Notes: generated by a model not told the origin, from the sequence alone. Counted from the stretch's first letter, positions 1 through 7,365 are shown. The stretch is DNA of 64,000 bases from Pseudomonadota bacterium (GCA_018241525.1 JAFEDR010000014.1:62001-126000), one strand, 5' to 3'. Program-made: numbers and translations.

Positions 1-1
1 C

Positions 2-112
2 CATGTCATTAGCTGCGACGTCGAGCGGTGCCCGCGATGCGGCGGCCAAGCAATCTCGTGCGACTGCCTGGACGAAGACGACGATGGCTCAGATGATGGC
101 AGCACCGTCTAA
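2..112 (+). CDS. Cassette 1: C-terminal part of a zinc-ribbon-like protein (5' end outside window)
   Basis: Open frame entering from the left edge and ending at TAA 110-112. It encodes about 36 residues with a CDVERCPRCGG segment, a following CDC pair and an acidic tail (DEDDDGSDDG). The spaced cysteines suggest a small zinc-binding ribbon. Similar cysteine-rich small proteins are common in integron cassettes, but I cannot name a family. The stop codon is supplied by the R'' box of attC1 (GTCTAAC), which supports this frame. Other frames run through the attC site and look like shadows. Confidence 0.75.
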   Translation, partial: HVISCDVERCPRCGGQAISCDCLDEDDDGSDDGSTV

Positions 113-211
113 CTATAGCTTGGAGCGGGTCGTGGTCGATAAAGTGCTCACGGCTCCAACTGGCTGGCTCGGTGCGGGCGTGCTGCGACCCGCTCAAGCT
201 CATCGTTAGAC
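107..211 (+). repeat. attC1
   Basis: R'' GTCTAAC 107-113, L'' TTGGAGCGGGTCG, L' CGACCCGCTCAAGC, R' GTTAGAC 205-211; 105 bp. The L'' arm has one extra G relative to L', the kind of unpaired base that sets strand choice in attC sites. Ends cassette 1. Confidence 0.95.
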
Positions 212-555
212 GGGACGACGCAAGATTTCTGGGTTAGGAGCTCGGCCGCCGACGCATCAGATCTGCGCGCGGCAGCGTCGCCGAACCCGCCACCTGGCAG
301 GTTACAGAACAGCCTCGATTAGCGGGCGGGCGGGGCGCGCCACCTCCCACCGCCTCCTGGAGACCCGCTCACTGACGGGGCGCGCCCGTAAGACCGTCGC
401 TTAAGGCCGGAGTCCGCGCGGCGACGTGACGTTGCGGCCATTTGACGGCATAGTTGCCTTCGAGGAAGAGCGGGCGCTTAGCGGATCGGCTGGCGCGACT
501 CCGAACGAGATGCTGGCCCGGGATGGCTGAAGAGACGCGGCTTCGATAAAAGTCC
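212..555. other. Cassette 2: no recognisable gene
   Basis: About 345 bp between attC1 and attC2. In all frames I see only very short open stretches; the two ATGs near 510-525 stop within 10 codons. The cassette ends are still complementary (TTAGACGG at the start, CCGTCTAA at the end), so it is a complete cassette. It could carry a small RNA or promoter, or be a decayed gene; nothing in the sequence decides. A minus-strand open frame at 401-664 is mostly attC2 read backwards and is not supported. Confidence 0.6.
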
Positions 556-660
556 GTCTAACTAACGCTTGGAGCGGCTCGTGATCCATCAAGTGCTCAC
601 GGTTCCAACTCGGCGTCTCTGTGTGGTCGTACCGCGATCCGCACAAGCTCGTCGTTAGGC
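556..660 (+). repeat. attC2
   Basis: R'' GTCTAAC 556-562, R' GTTAGGC 654-660; 105 bp. Belongs to a variant with GGCTCGTGATCC in the left arm and CGCGATCCGC in the right, shared with attC3 and partly with attC7. Confidence 0.93.
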
Positions 661-667
661 CCAAGCG

Positions 668-1051
668 ATGGGATATAGGCTTCGCCGTCCCGACTACACG
701 TTCCTAGCGATGGTCGTTGCGGTAGCCTTTGTCCAAGTGCATTACTGGGACGTTGCTTGGAGATTTGGGGGTACTAGACTAGTTGAGCTCCGCTTTCGCG
801 ATCTTACCCTCGCAATCTTCGAGGCGATGGCGCCGCGGAACTGGGGACTGGACCTACGAGACTATCGATATCTCGACGCGGCAAGCGACCTTTTGGTGAT
901 TGCTACGTTCAGCGTTCCCGCCTTGGCGGTTCTCTTGATCGGGAGGACCCGAAGGCCGGGGCTCACAATCGCCGCACTTCGAATCGGCGCCGCCCTGTAC
1001 CTTTCGTGGATATTGCTGCTGTCACCTCAGGCTCTTACATTTCACGACTAA
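668..1051 (+). CDS. Cassette 3: small membrane protein, unknown function
   Basis: 127 aa, ATG start 8 bases after the R' box of attC2. Hydrophobic segments at about residues 11-28, 73-92 and 103-121 suggest three membrane helices, with a charged middle (FRDLTLAIFEAM, DLRDYRYLDAAS). No known domain recognised. The gene fills the cassette and has no clear Shine-Dalgarno sequence or promoter of its own. Confidence 0.8.
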   Translation: MGYRLRRPDYTFLAMVVAVAFVQVHYWDVAWRFGGTRLVELRFRDLTLAIFEAMAPRNWGLDLRDYRYLDAASDLLVIATFSVPALAVLLIGRTRRPGLTIAALRIGAALYLSWILLLSPQALTFHD

Positions 1052-1068
1052 CCTAGCTTCGCCCTTGT

Positions 1069-1173
1069 GCCTAACTAACGCTTGGAGCGGCTCGTGATCC
1101 ATCAAGTGCTCACGGTTCCAACTCAATGCCTCTGTCGGGTCGTACCGCGATCCGCACAAGCTCGTCGTTAGAT
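1069..1173 (+). repeat. attC3
   Basis: R'' GCCTAAC 1069-1075, R' GTTAGAT 1167-1173; 105 bp. Same arm variant as attC2 (CTCGTGATCCATCAAG). Confidence 0.93.
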
Positions 1174-1176
1174 GCA

Positions 1177-1488
1177 ATGTCCCACGAGACACTCAGCGTC
1201 GTGGAAGTCCTTGCCACTGTGCTTGGCGTATACATTCTCCTTGCGATTGGCCTACTTCGATTCGGTACCATCGTCACTCGTCGGTTCCCCCGCCTGGCCC
1301 TCACCAGAATCTCGGCTACGGTTCACGTACTGGCGTTCCTAGGTTTCCTGATTGGCTGCCTGCTTGCTTGGATGGCCTTCTCCGCCGACCACCCCTCAAA
1401 GTACCGCCATCTGCTACTGCCGATCGTGCTGCCGTTCTGTGTCTATTGGGCTGTGTGGATGTACTGGGGCCCCCTACGTAGGCGCTAA
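1177..1488 (+). CDS. Cassette 4: small membrane protein, unknown function
   Basis: 103 aa (MSHETLSVVEVLATVLG...). The open frame extends back into attC3, but the ATG at 1177, four bases after the R' box, is the plausible start because upstream codons are attC sequence. Hydrophobic segments at about 8-29, 46-66 and 78-97 suggest three membrane helices and a basic C-terminus (LRRR). No family recognised. Confidence 0.78.
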   Translation: MSHETLSVVEVLATVLGVYILLAIGLLRFGTIVTRRFPRLALTRISATVHVLAFLGFLIGCLLAWMAFSADHPSKYRHLLLPIVLPFCVYWAVWMYWGPLRRR

Positions 1489-1494
1489 CGTCGC

Positions 1495-1599
1495 ATCTAA
1501 CTATCGCTTGGAGCGGGTCGTGATCGATAAAGTGCTCTCTGCCTTGAGTTGGCTTCACTGGGCGAGCCGGGCGCGACCCGCACAAGCTCATCGTTAGAC
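1495..1599 (+). repeat. attC4
   Basis: R'' ATCTAAC 1495-1501, R' GTTAGAC 1593-1599; 105 bp. Central part is of the CTCTCTGCCTTGAGTTGG type, unlike attC1-3, showing that central regions vary independently of the arms. Confidence 0.95.
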
Positions 1600-1602
1600 C
1601 AC

Positions 1603-1953
1603 ATGCTCTTTGCGGAGCGCAGATTCGTCTCTATTGTCGCCTCAGCGGCTGCCGGAGTGATCTTGCTGTCCTGCTCGGAGCAGCATCCTGCGCCGAAGAC
1701 CGCAACTCCGACGGCCGAGACAACCGCACCGTCTCTATCCAAAGCCGATGCGCTCGCGATTGCGCACACCGCCGCTCTAAAGGAAGGGATGAATCTCTCG
1801 GCGTTTGGGCCGCCTCAGGCCAACCCCGAATTACTTGACGGTAGGTGGCGCTGGGTCGTCTTCTATCCTGGGGTGGAGGACAAGCCCGGCAACTTCTTTA
1901 ACGTACTAATCGACGACGCGACGAAGTCTGCCGATCTCATAGACGGCGAATGA
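1603..1953 (+). CDS. Cassette 5: lipoprotein of unknown function
   Basis: 116 aa from ATG 1603. N-terminal basic residues, a hydrophobic stretch and a lipobox (VILLSC, Cys about residue 24) predict a lipoprotein signal. The mature part has a Pro/Thr-rich linker and then a compact domain (SKADALAIAHTAALKEG ... RWRWVVFYPG ... FFNVLIDDAT). That pattern loosely resembles PepSY-like or NTF2-like small periplasmic domains; the likeness is weak. Probably membrane-anchored in the periplasm. Confidence 0.75.
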   Translation: MLFAERRFVSIVASAAAGVILLSCSEQHPAPKTATPTAETTAPSLSKADALAIAHTAALKEGMNLSAFGPPQANPELLDGRWRWVVFYPGVEDKPGNFFNVLIDDATKSADLIDGE

Positions 1954-1963
1954 TCGCGATGTG

Positions 1964-2068
1964 GTCTAACTATCGCTTGGAGCGGGTCGTGACCGATAAA
2001 GTGCTCACGGTTCCAACTCACCGGCTCGGGACGGGTGTGCTGCGACCCGCTCAAGCTCATCGTTAGGA
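1964..2068 (+). repeat. attC5
   Basis: R'' GTCTAAC 1964-1970, R' GTTAGGA 2062-2068; 105 bp. Central part is of the CTCACGGTTCCAACTC type; arms GGGTCGTGACC / CGACCCGC. Confidence 0.95.
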
Positions 2069-2088
2069 GTCGGAAGGAGGAAGACGCC

Positions 2089-2445
2089 ATGACGGACGAC
2101 GTGTTCCTCTCTCGTGTGACGCTGTTGAAGCGATTGGGCTACATCTCGCTACTCGGGATTGCGCTCTTGATTGCCGGAACCACGTTTCTCGGCGAGTCGC
2201 TACATCCCAACCCAATCGCCACTTTTCTCGGCGTAGCCGCTCTGGTGCCGGGGATCTTCTACTTGATCGCGCTCGTCCTATGGCACTGGAAGAGCCGATA
2301 TCGGGGTCATCGCAGCGATCTCTGGGGGGTCCTCCTCGTGGTGGAATCGTCGGGCTGGTTTAAGATTGTGTATCTGTTCCGACACATCATTCCGGATGCC
2401 CGCGGCCGCGGACGCTACGCACGCGCCACCGTGGCCGACTCCTAA
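2089..2445 (+). CDS. Cassette 6: small membrane protein, unknown function
   Basis: 118 aa from ATG 2089. It has the best ribosome binding site in the array: AAGGAGG at 2074-2080, eight bases before ATG. Hydrophobic segments at about 18-37 and 48-67, then a basic loop (WHWKSRYRGHR) and an amphipathic C-terminal part. The TAA stop at 2443-2445 is the R'' box of attC6. No family recognised. Confidence 0.82.
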   Translation: MTDDVFLSRVTLLKRLGYISLLGIALLIAGTTFLGESLHPNPIATFLGVAALVPGIFYLIALVLWHWKSRYRGHRSDLWGVLLVVESSGWFKIVYLFRHIIPDARGRGRYARATVADS

Positions 2446-2544
2446 CTACCGCTTGGAGCGGGTCGTGGTCGATAAAGTGCTCTCGGCCTTGAGTTGGCCC
2501 CGCTGTGCGGTCGTGCTGCGACCCGCACAAGCTTGTCGTTAGGT
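2440..2544 (+). repeat. attC6
   Basis: R'' TCCTAAC 2440-2446, R' GTTAGGT 2538-2544; 105 bp. Central part of the CTCTCGGCCTTGAGTTGG type. Confidence 0.95.
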
Positions 2545-2549
2545 GCGCT

Positions 2550-2933
2550 GTGCGACGTTGCCTCGGAGTAGTTGTTGCCTGCCTCGCGACGCAGGCCTGG
2601 GCCTCAGATGGGCCGAGCCTCGGCGTGGTACGGGACGTCGTAGTTACGGAGACCGGCTCGTATTCGTACCCCGATCGGTCGCCTGAAGACTGCAGCTACT
2701 TCTCCCTCTCGGCTAAGAAGGTTCGCGCACTTCTGCAACGCGCCGTGATCATTACGCCGCTTGAAGAACACGACGAATACTATATCGGGAACTGCTTCGT
2801 CCGCGGCACTGCAACATTTGGTGGCCGAACCGCGACGTGGGAATTTAGCGATGGCGGGACGGGAACGATCGTGCTGTATGAAGACGTCAAATTACTCTTT
2901 GGGGATCCCAAGCAACGGTACCGCGGCCAATGA
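2550..2933 (+). CDS. Cassette 7: exported protein, unknown function
   Basis: 127 aa from GTG 2550, six bases after the R' box; the longer frame upstream is attC sequence. A signal peptide (basic RR, hydrophobic LGVVVACLA, cleavage near AWA-S, residue 19) predicts export. The mature protein has cysteines in DCSYF and GNCFV that could pair, and beta-rich stretches (GTATFGGRTATWEFSDGG). No domain recognised. Confidence 0.78.
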   Translation: MRRCLGVVVACLATQAWASDGPSLGVVRDVVVTETGSYSYPDRSPEDCSYFSLSAKKVRALLQRAVIITPLEEHDEYYIGNCFVRGTATFGGRTATWEFSDGGTGTIVLYEDVKLLFGDPKQRYRGQ

Positions 2934-2942
2934 CAGCAGCAC

Positions 2943-3047
2943 ACCTAACTATCGCTTGGAGCGGATCGTGACCTATCAAGTGCTCACGGTTCCAACTAAG
3001 TGTCTCTGTGCGGTTGTACCGCGATCCGCACAAGCTCATCGTTAGGC
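2943..3047 (+). repeat. attC7
   Basis: R'' ACCTAAC 2943-2949, R' GTTAGGC 3041-3047; 105 bp. The left arm reads GCGGATCG and the right arm CGATCCGC, while most sites read GCGGGTCG and CGACCCGC: a compensating base-pair change that supports the hairpin. Confidence 0.95.
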
Positions 3048-3072
3048 GTTAAACCGACCCAACCGCCAACTT

Positions 3073-3384
3073 ATGAAGAGGTCGAAAGTTCGGGGCCCTG
3101 CCAGCCGCAGAACCAAGCGCATCGAAATCGCTCCGACTGCCCAAGTCGACGCCTTCGCCGAAATCTCCGATGAGTTTATGCTCGAGATCTGTGAATTTGA
3201 GCCTGGCGATTACCTCATTACCGACGAATCCGAACTTCGCGACTTCGCATCGTTTGGGACCTTCGATACATCGGCCTTCTGGCGTCGCATTAAACTACGC
3301 TACGGTCTTAGCCGATCCGATGTCGGTTCTGACCGGCTCGTGCAGATCTTTGCGGCGATTGAGAGTGCCCGGCGGCTTCAGTAA
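3073..3384 (+). CDS. Cassette 8: small soluble protein, unknown function
   Basis: 103 aa from ATG 3073. One of the few soluble cassette products: a basic N-terminus (KRSKVRGPASRRTKR) followed by an acidic, mixed alpha/beta part (EISDEFMLEICEFEPGDYLITDESELRDF) and a C-terminal helix. No domain recognised; I cannot suggest a function. Confidence 0.78.
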   Translation: MKRSKVRGPASRRTKRIEIAPTAQVDAFAEISDEFMLEICEFEPGDYLITDESELRDFASFGTFDTSAFWRRIKLRYGLSRSDVGSDRLVQIFAAIESARRLQ

Positions 3385-3385
3385 C

Positions 3386-3490
3386 GCCTAACTATCGCTT
3401 GGAGCGGGTCGTGATCGATAAAGTGCTCACGGTTCCAACTCATCAACGCTGTGGGGGCGTGCTGCGACCCGCTCAAGCTCGTCGTTAGGT
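3386..3490 (+). repeat. attC8
   Basis: R'' GCCTAAC 3386-3392, R' GTTAGGT 3484-3490; 105 bp. Apart from the R'' end it differs from attC18 at only two bases, although the two sites are 5 kb apart. Confidence 0.95.
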
Positions 3491-3496
3491 CTTGCC

Positions 3497-3868
3497 TTGA
3501 GTGCTCGCGCACGACAAATCGGTAGCTGGCTGGTCGCTTTGGTGGCCGCGATGCCGTTTGTGCTAATGCTCTGGTGGCCGGCCGCATTCTCGACGCTTGT
3601 CCGTCTCTCCCTGCACTCCGGACTTGCGGTCCTGTTGCCACTCTTTACTCATACGTACGCTCTCTATGTCGTCTATTTCCGATGCCCCACCCGATTTCGC
3701 GTTCCACTTATGGGCGCATGCGTCCTCGTTTCAATAGGGACGTTTGGGCTTCTGGTGCGAAACTACACGCCAAGCGTGCTGCTGGACATCACCGCATTTC
3801 CGCCAGCTATATACATCCTGACCATCTTCCCTTTCGTACTGAAGGGGAGGGTGGGAGGCAAGACCTAA
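3497..3868 (+). CDS. Cassette 9: small membrane protein, unknown function
   Basis: 123 aa from TTG 3497, seven bases after the R' box; the next in-frame ATG is at residue 19, so the start is uncertain. Four hydrophobic segments at about 10-30, 36-58, 68-86 and 96-115 suggest a four-helix membrane protein with a basic C-terminus (KGRVGGKT). The TAA stop is the R'' box of attC9. Cassette ends are complementary over 14 bases, the longest uninterrupted match in the array. Confidence 0.72.
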   Translation: MSARARQIGSWLVALVAAMPFVLMLWWPAAFSTLVRLSLHSGLAVLLPLFTHTYALYVVYFRCPTRFRVPLMGACVLVSIGTFGLLVRNYTPSVLLDITAFPPAIYILTIFPFVLKGRVGGKT

Positions 3869-3967
3869 CTATCGCTTGGAGCGGGTCCTGAACGATAAAG
3901 TGCTCACGGTTCCAACTCGTCTCCGCTGGCCGGCCGAGCGGCGACCCGCACAAGCTCATCGTTAGAC
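3863..3967 (+). repeat. attC9
   Basis: R'' ACCTAAC 3863-3869, R' GTTAGAC 3961-3967; 105 bp. Left arm GCGGGTCCTGAACG, right arm GGCGACCCGC. Confidence 0.94.
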
Positions 3968-3975
3968 AACGTCAA

Positions 3976-4320
3976 TTGAACTCCAGCAAATCTCAAGAGC
4001 TGGTAGACCCGTCCTTGGCTCCGGCAGCGCCGCCGAAGCCGTACTCCCCGAGCGACGATGCGGTCCGGTGGAGGTACCTAGCCGAACGAACGTACGCCCA
4101 AGAGATCTTCGAACGCGCCGACGGAACGTTTGGGACTCGGTGGTTTGCTTGGGTGGCCTGGAGGGACGCGGGAGACGAGGTCCGGAGTCACTCCTGGTTT
4201 CGACTCAGCACTGTTGATGCGGCTATTGTCGAGTCCGTGGCTGCTGCGACGGAGATATTGGATCTCGGCGCCGCGCAGCACTTTCCCGACAGGGCAGAAC
4301 AGTGGGTAAACGTTGTCTAA
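3976..4320 (+). CDS. Cassette 10: small soluble protein, unknown function
   Basis: 114 aa from TTG 3976, nine bases after the R' box; there is no in-frame ATG nearby, so the start is a guess. Proline-rich N-terminus, then a segment rich in aromatic residues (RWRYLAERTYAQEIFE, WFAWVAWRDAGDEVRSHSWF). Looks cytoplasmic. The stop codon is the TAA of the attC10 R'' box. No domain recognised. Confidence 0.7.
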   Translation: MNSSKSQELVDPSLAPAAPPKPYSPSDDAVRWRYLAERTYAQEIFERADGTFGTRWFAWVAWRDAGDEVRSHSWFRLSTVDAAIVESVAAATEILDLGAAQHFPDRAEQWVNVV

Positions 4321-4419
4321 CTATCGCTTGGAGCGGGTCGTGGTCGATAAAGTGCTCTCGGCCTTGAGTTGGTTCTGCGGTGCGGTCGTGCTGCGACCCG
4401 CACAAGCTCATCGTTAGAC
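4315..4419 (+). repeat. attC10
   Basis: R'' GTCTAAC 4315-4321, R' GTTAGAC 4413-4419; 105 bp. Central part of the GGCCTTGAGTTGG type. Confidence 0.95.
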
Positions 4420-4425
4420 ATCGGA

Positions 4426-4839
4426 ATGCGCGCGACAGTTAGTTTCGGACTCTGCTTTGGGTGTGGCGTGCTTCTCGTGTCCGTCGCTACGCATCTAGGC
4501 GTGGCAAGCCGACCTGAGCCACCGTTCTCTTTGGTATCTCCTCCCGGAACTTGGATGAGCCTCCTCGCGGGCGCAGTCTTCTTTGCAGCTTCGCTTGCTG
4601 CGTTCGCTGCGCTCGGCGCCGAAGCAAGGCGCCCCCGCGCTGCTGTCCCGATGATGAGCTCCCTGGTCTCGGGCGTTCTATACGCCGCTGTCGGCTCATT
4701 CCTCGGCGCACGAGCCGCCCGCGCCGGAAGCGAAATAATCGGTGTGGCTCTCGGGAGCATTTGGTACCTAATAGTCCCTGTGGCAGTGGGCTACGCCATG
4801 ACAGCGTTCTTTGGACATCAGCATAGGCCCGATGTCTAA
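4426..4839 (+). CDS. Cassette 11: small membrane protein, unknown function
   Basis: 137 aa from ATG 4426; upstream in-frame codons are attC10. Hydrophobic segments at about 5-25, 44-66, 77-97 and 102-125 suggest four membrane helices rich in Ala, Gly and Ser. The TAA stop at 4837-4839 is the R'' box of attC11. No family recognised. Confidence 0.78.
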   Translation: MRATVSFGLCFGCGVLLVSVATHLGVASRPEPPFSLVSPPGTWMSLLAGAVFFAASLAAFAALGAEARRPRAAVPMMSSLVSGVLYAAVGSFLGARAARAGSEIIGVALGSIWYLIVPVAVGYAMTAFFGHQHRPDV

Positions 4840-4938
4840 CTATCGCTTGGAGCGGGTCGTGGTCGATAAAGTGCTCTCGGCCTTGAGTTGTTTACGCTGC
4901 CTGGTCGTGCTGCGACCCGCACAAGCTCCTCGTTAGGT
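4834..4938 (+). repeat. attC11
   Basis: R'' GTCTAAC 4834-4840, R' GTTAGGT 4932-4938; 105 bp. Very close to attC10 in the arms and the GGCCTTGAGTTG part. Confidence 0.95.
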
Positions 4939-4944
4939 GCTCGT

Positions 4945-5277
4945 ATGCGTCGAGCCCTTGCTCCTCTACTAGTGGTAATTCTGCAGCTCGCTGTCATCCT
5001 GAGTGGCTGCGTTAAATCGGTGCCTGTGCTCATCCAGGCTGACTTATACGTCTCAGCGACCGGTGATTGCCGGGCGCTAGCGAAGTCAGTGGCGTGCGCG
5101 GATCTAGGGCCGCAACTTCGCACTCTAAACGCCGTCGACGATTGTGAGGTCGACATCCACCTTTCGAATGAGGCACCGGCTGAAGCTGCGGAAGCGGCGA
5201 TATTCTCTGTACAACGTGCCGGTTTCAGACGCATCAAGCTCCAAGATGACGCCGACAACGGCCAACGCGGCACCTAA
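4945..5277 (+). CDS. Cassette 12: lipoprotein, ExbD-periplasmic-domain-like
   Basis: 110 aa from ATG 4945, seven bases after R'. Lipobox VILSGC (Cys about residue 22) predicts a lipoprotein. The mature part runs DLYVSATGDCRALAKS ... DCEVDIHLSNEAP ... AAIFSVQRAGFRRIKL, a spacing that recalls the small periplasmic domain of ExbD/TolR; likeness by eye only. Two cysteines may pair. Stop TAA 5275-5277 is supplied by attC12. Confidence 0.72.
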   Translation: MRRALAPLLVVILQLAVILSGCVKSVPVLIQADLYVSATGDCRALAKSVACADLGPQLRTLNAVDDCEVDIHLSNEAPAEAAEAAIFSVQRAGFRRIKLQDDADNGQRGT

Positions 5278-5376
5278 CTACCGCTTGGAGCGGGTCGTGA
5301 TCGATAAAGTGCTCACGGTACTAGGTCGGTGGGGCGGGGCGGGTGTACCGCGACCCGCACAAGCTCCTCGTTAGAT
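5272..5376 (+). repeat. attC12
   Basis: R'' ACCTAAC 5272-5278, R' GTTAGAT 5370-5376; 105 bp. Central part CTCACGGTACTAGGTCGG is unlike its neighbours. Confidence 0.94.
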
Positions 5377-5380
5377 CCGT

Positions 5381-5857
5381 ATGAAGCGCAGTCTAGTCGT
5401 CGGGATCGGTGGCGTGCTCGTCATCGCCGCTGGTCTCGGCGGCTACTGGGCCGGCCTGAGAAGCGGCGTCAAATTGGCGGAGGGGTCTCGATCGGTTGAA
5501 ATGGGCGCCGTAGCGGTAGAAGAGCTCACTCTTCTCGAGACAGGACATCCCGATAAGGCAAGGCTGTTCCTTGAAGTGGGCGTCGACGACGGCCTTATCG
5601 GCTGGGGCGACCTCACTTCGGTACGGTCGAGACTCTCCGAGGCCGTCTTCGGTTCGGGCTTACCCCCATTCGACGACGAGCGAATGGTGCGGCTGCTCGC
5701 TCGATACCGAAAGGCCCACCCGTCGCCTTGGGCCGTACCGGCGGGCGCTGCGGAGATGGTGGCTCTTGACCCTGGTGCCGACCAACTTCTGAATTGGCGT
5801 GCCCTAAAAGAGCGCGATTCGACGATTGTGGCAATTGTTGAGAGATACGCGAAGTAG
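5381..5857 (+). CDS. Cassette 13: membrane-anchored protein, unknown function
   Basis: 158 aa from ATG 5381. One N-terminal hydrophobic segment (about residues 5-26, glycine-rich) acts as an anchor or signal; the rest is soluble and helical (VAVEELTLLETGHPDKARLFLEV-type text, then MVRLLARYRKAHP). It probably faces the periplasm. Unlike many neighbours it has its own TAG stop before attC13. No domain recognised. Confidence 0.78.
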   Translation: MKRSLVVGIGGVLVIAAGLGGYWAGLRSGVKLAEGSRSVEMGAVAVEELTLLETGHPDKARLFLEVGVDDGLIGWGDLTSVRSRLSEAVFGSGLPPFDDERMVRLLARYRKAHPSPWAVPAGAAEMVALDPGADQLLNWRALKERDSTIVAIVERYAK

Positions 5858-5864
5858 CCAACGG

Positions 5865-5969
5865 ATCTAACTATCGCTTGGAGCGGGTCGTGATCGATAA
5901 AGTGCTCACGGTTCGAGAGCTTCAGCTCTGGTCGGCCGCGCGGCGACCCGCACAAGCTCCTCGTTAGAT
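5865..5969 (+). repeat. attC13
   Basis: R'' ATCTAAC 5865-5871, R' GTTAGAT 5963-5969; 105 bp. The start codon of cassette 14 (ATG 5968) overlaps the R' box. Confidence 0.94.
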
Positions 5970-6336
5970 GCGCCTAAGAGAACTAGCCGACTTCCTGACG
6001 CCGCTGTCGCTGCTAACTGCGGGGTGCTTAGCCGCGCTCGTGTATCACTTACGCATTCGCGCGAGGCTGCTTGAGCTGCTAAGAACGCGCCACCCCGACA
6101 CCTGGCGCCAACTCGGGAGTCCGAGTGTCTTGGTTGGCCTACTTTCTTACGGCATCGACTTCATGCGACTACTTCACTGGCTGTGGCTTCGACAGGAGCG
6201 GGATCTAGAAGACCCCGAACTCGCGCGACTTGCCCAGCTACATCGCCGAACGCAGGTCGTCCCTGTTGTGATTTTCTTTGGGGGCGCAGTTCCGGCCTGC
6301 CTCGGTCGGTACGACTTCCTACTCTGGCACATCTAA
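5968..6336 (+). CDS. Cassette 14: UspB-like small membrane protein
   Basis: 122 aa. Two hydrophobic segments (about 10-28 and 94-113) flank a soluble part with LLRTRHPDTWRQLGSPS. The pattern 'HPxxWxxLGxPS' after an N-terminal helix is typical of UspB-type small membrane proteins; assigned by eye. The ATG at 5968 lies in the R' box of attC13, so there is no room for a Shine-Dalgarno site except inside attC13. The TAA stop is the R'' box of attC14: the gene fills its cassette end to end. Confidence 0.75.
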   Translation: MRLRELADFLTPLSLLTAGCLAALVYHLRIRARLLELLRTRHPDTWRQLGSPSVLVGLLSYGIDFMRLLHWLWLRQERDLEDPELARLAQLHRRTQVVPVVIFFGGAVPACLGRYDFLLWHI

Positions 6337-6435
6337 CTATCGCTTGGAGCGGGTCGTGACCGATAAAGTGCTCTCGGTTCCAACTCAGTACGTCGGTGCG
6401 ATCGTGCTGCGACCCGCACAAGCTCGTCGTTAGAG
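6331..6435 (+). repeat. attC14
   Basis: R'' ATCTAAC 6331-6337, R' GTTAGAG 6429-6435; 105 bp. Central CTCTCGGTTCCA type shared with attC15 and attC16. Confidence 0.94.
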
Positions 6436-6440
6436 GGCGA

Positions 6441-6905
6441 ATGATCCCGAGAAGTCGCATTCTTATCGCATGCAGCGCGTTCGCGGCAACGCTTTCGCTT
6501 ACCGTACTTCTGGAGAGTGCGGCCTTTAGCGCCTGGACCATGGCTTCTCTGCCGGCCGACCCTGCCGACAACGCCGCGATCCACTCTTTAGGCTCTCTGA
6601 TGGTTTCGGGGGTGCCAGCACTCTTCTTAGTCGCCCTAATCTCTTCCCTAGCCATCACCTTCCGACTTTGGCGCGCGGAGCCGCCTCGGCTCTCTGAAGT
6701 GGCGTGGCTAATCGGACTCAGTGCCCTCGTCGCCGGCACGGTATTGGCCGTTCCAGGCTCGGGATTTGCTCCAGTATTGTCGCCCGAGTTCGCTGCGGCG
6801 GTCGCAGTCGGAGTCGCGATCCTCTGTGTGACAGCCACCCCTGCCGCACTTTGTTGGTGGCACCTGATGCGCCGCCCTCTAACTATCGCTTGGAGCGGGT
6901 CGTGA
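6441..6905 (+). CDS. Cassette 15: membrane protein, unknown function, C-terminus encoded by attC
   Basis: 154 aa from ATG 6441. Four hydrophobic segments (about 10-32, 54-75, 92-110, 118-143). The frame has no stop before attC15, so translation runs through R'' into the left arm and ends at TGA 6903-6905; the last residues (LTIAWSGS) come from attC. If the cassette moved, this tail would stay with it because R'' and L'' belong to the same cassette. No family recognised. Confidence 0.72.
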   Translation: MIPRSRILIACSAFAATLSLTVLLESAAFSAWTMASLPADPADNAAIHSLGSLMVSGVPALFLVALISSLAITFRLWRAEPPRLSEVAWLIGLSALVAGTVLAVPGSGFAPVLSPEFAAAVAVGVAILCVTATPAALCWWHLMRRPLTIAWSGS

Positions 6906-6981
6906 CCGATAAAGTGCTCTCGGTTCCAGGTCATCAGCTCGGTACGATCGTGCCGCGACCCGCACAAGCTCATCGTTAGGC
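6877..6981 (+). repeat. attC15
   Basis: R'' CTCTAAC 6877-6883, R' GTTAGGC 6975-6981; 105 bp. Its left part is translated as the tail of the cassette 15 protein. Confidence 0.94.
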
Positions 6982-6984
6982 GAT

Positions 6985-7365
6985 ATGCGGCAACCGTACG
7001 TTCGCATCCTCCTTAGCGGCGCATATGTCGTGATGCTGATCGAGTTGCTGCGCCCAATGTTTGAACAACCCCGTGACGTTCCGGCTCCAATCGGAAAGCT
7101 CTTTGCAGTTCTCTTCGTCGTCTTAAATTTGGGGGCTCTTGCCACATTGCGGCCTCGACGCGGACTTCTCGTGCTCGCGGCCCTGAACGCGGTGCTCTCC
7201 GTCACGACAGTGGTAATGGGGGCTCTTAGCCTCTTCACCGGCGGAGTACCCAGCGGGGAGATCGATACCTCGATCGCGATCGCCTACTTCACCGGCCTTG
7301 CGCCACTCATCGCCGCGGCATACTTCTTTGGCGCAGCACGCGAGAATTTGCAAACGCCTAACTAG
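6985..7365 (+). CDS. Cassette 16: small membrane protein, unknown function
   Basis: 126 aa from ATG 6985, four bases after R'. Hydrophobic segments at about 9-24, 38-55, 62-86 and 96-117 suggest four membrane helices. The stop TAG at 7363-7365 lies just behind the AAC of the attC16 R'' box, so the last residues (TPN) overlap attC. No family recognised. Confidence 0.78.
   Translation: MRQPYVRILLSGAYVVMLIELLRPMFEQPRDVPAPIGKLFAVLFVVLNLGALATLRPRRGLLVLAALNAVLSVTTVVMGALSLFTGGVPSGEIDTSIAIAYFTGLAPLIAAAYFFGAARENLQTPN

Noticed and set aside
1126..2550. Gene starts lying inside attC sites (for example 1126, 1549, 2035, 2505)
   Set aside because: The upstream codons are attC sequence shared by unrelated genes; starts after R' fit signal peptides and ribosome sites better.
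3574..3891. Alternative plus-strand frame of 105 aa in cassette 9
   Set aside because: It is basic and low in hydrophobic pattern; the overlapping 3497-3868 frame gives a clean four-helix protein that stops on the attC TAA.
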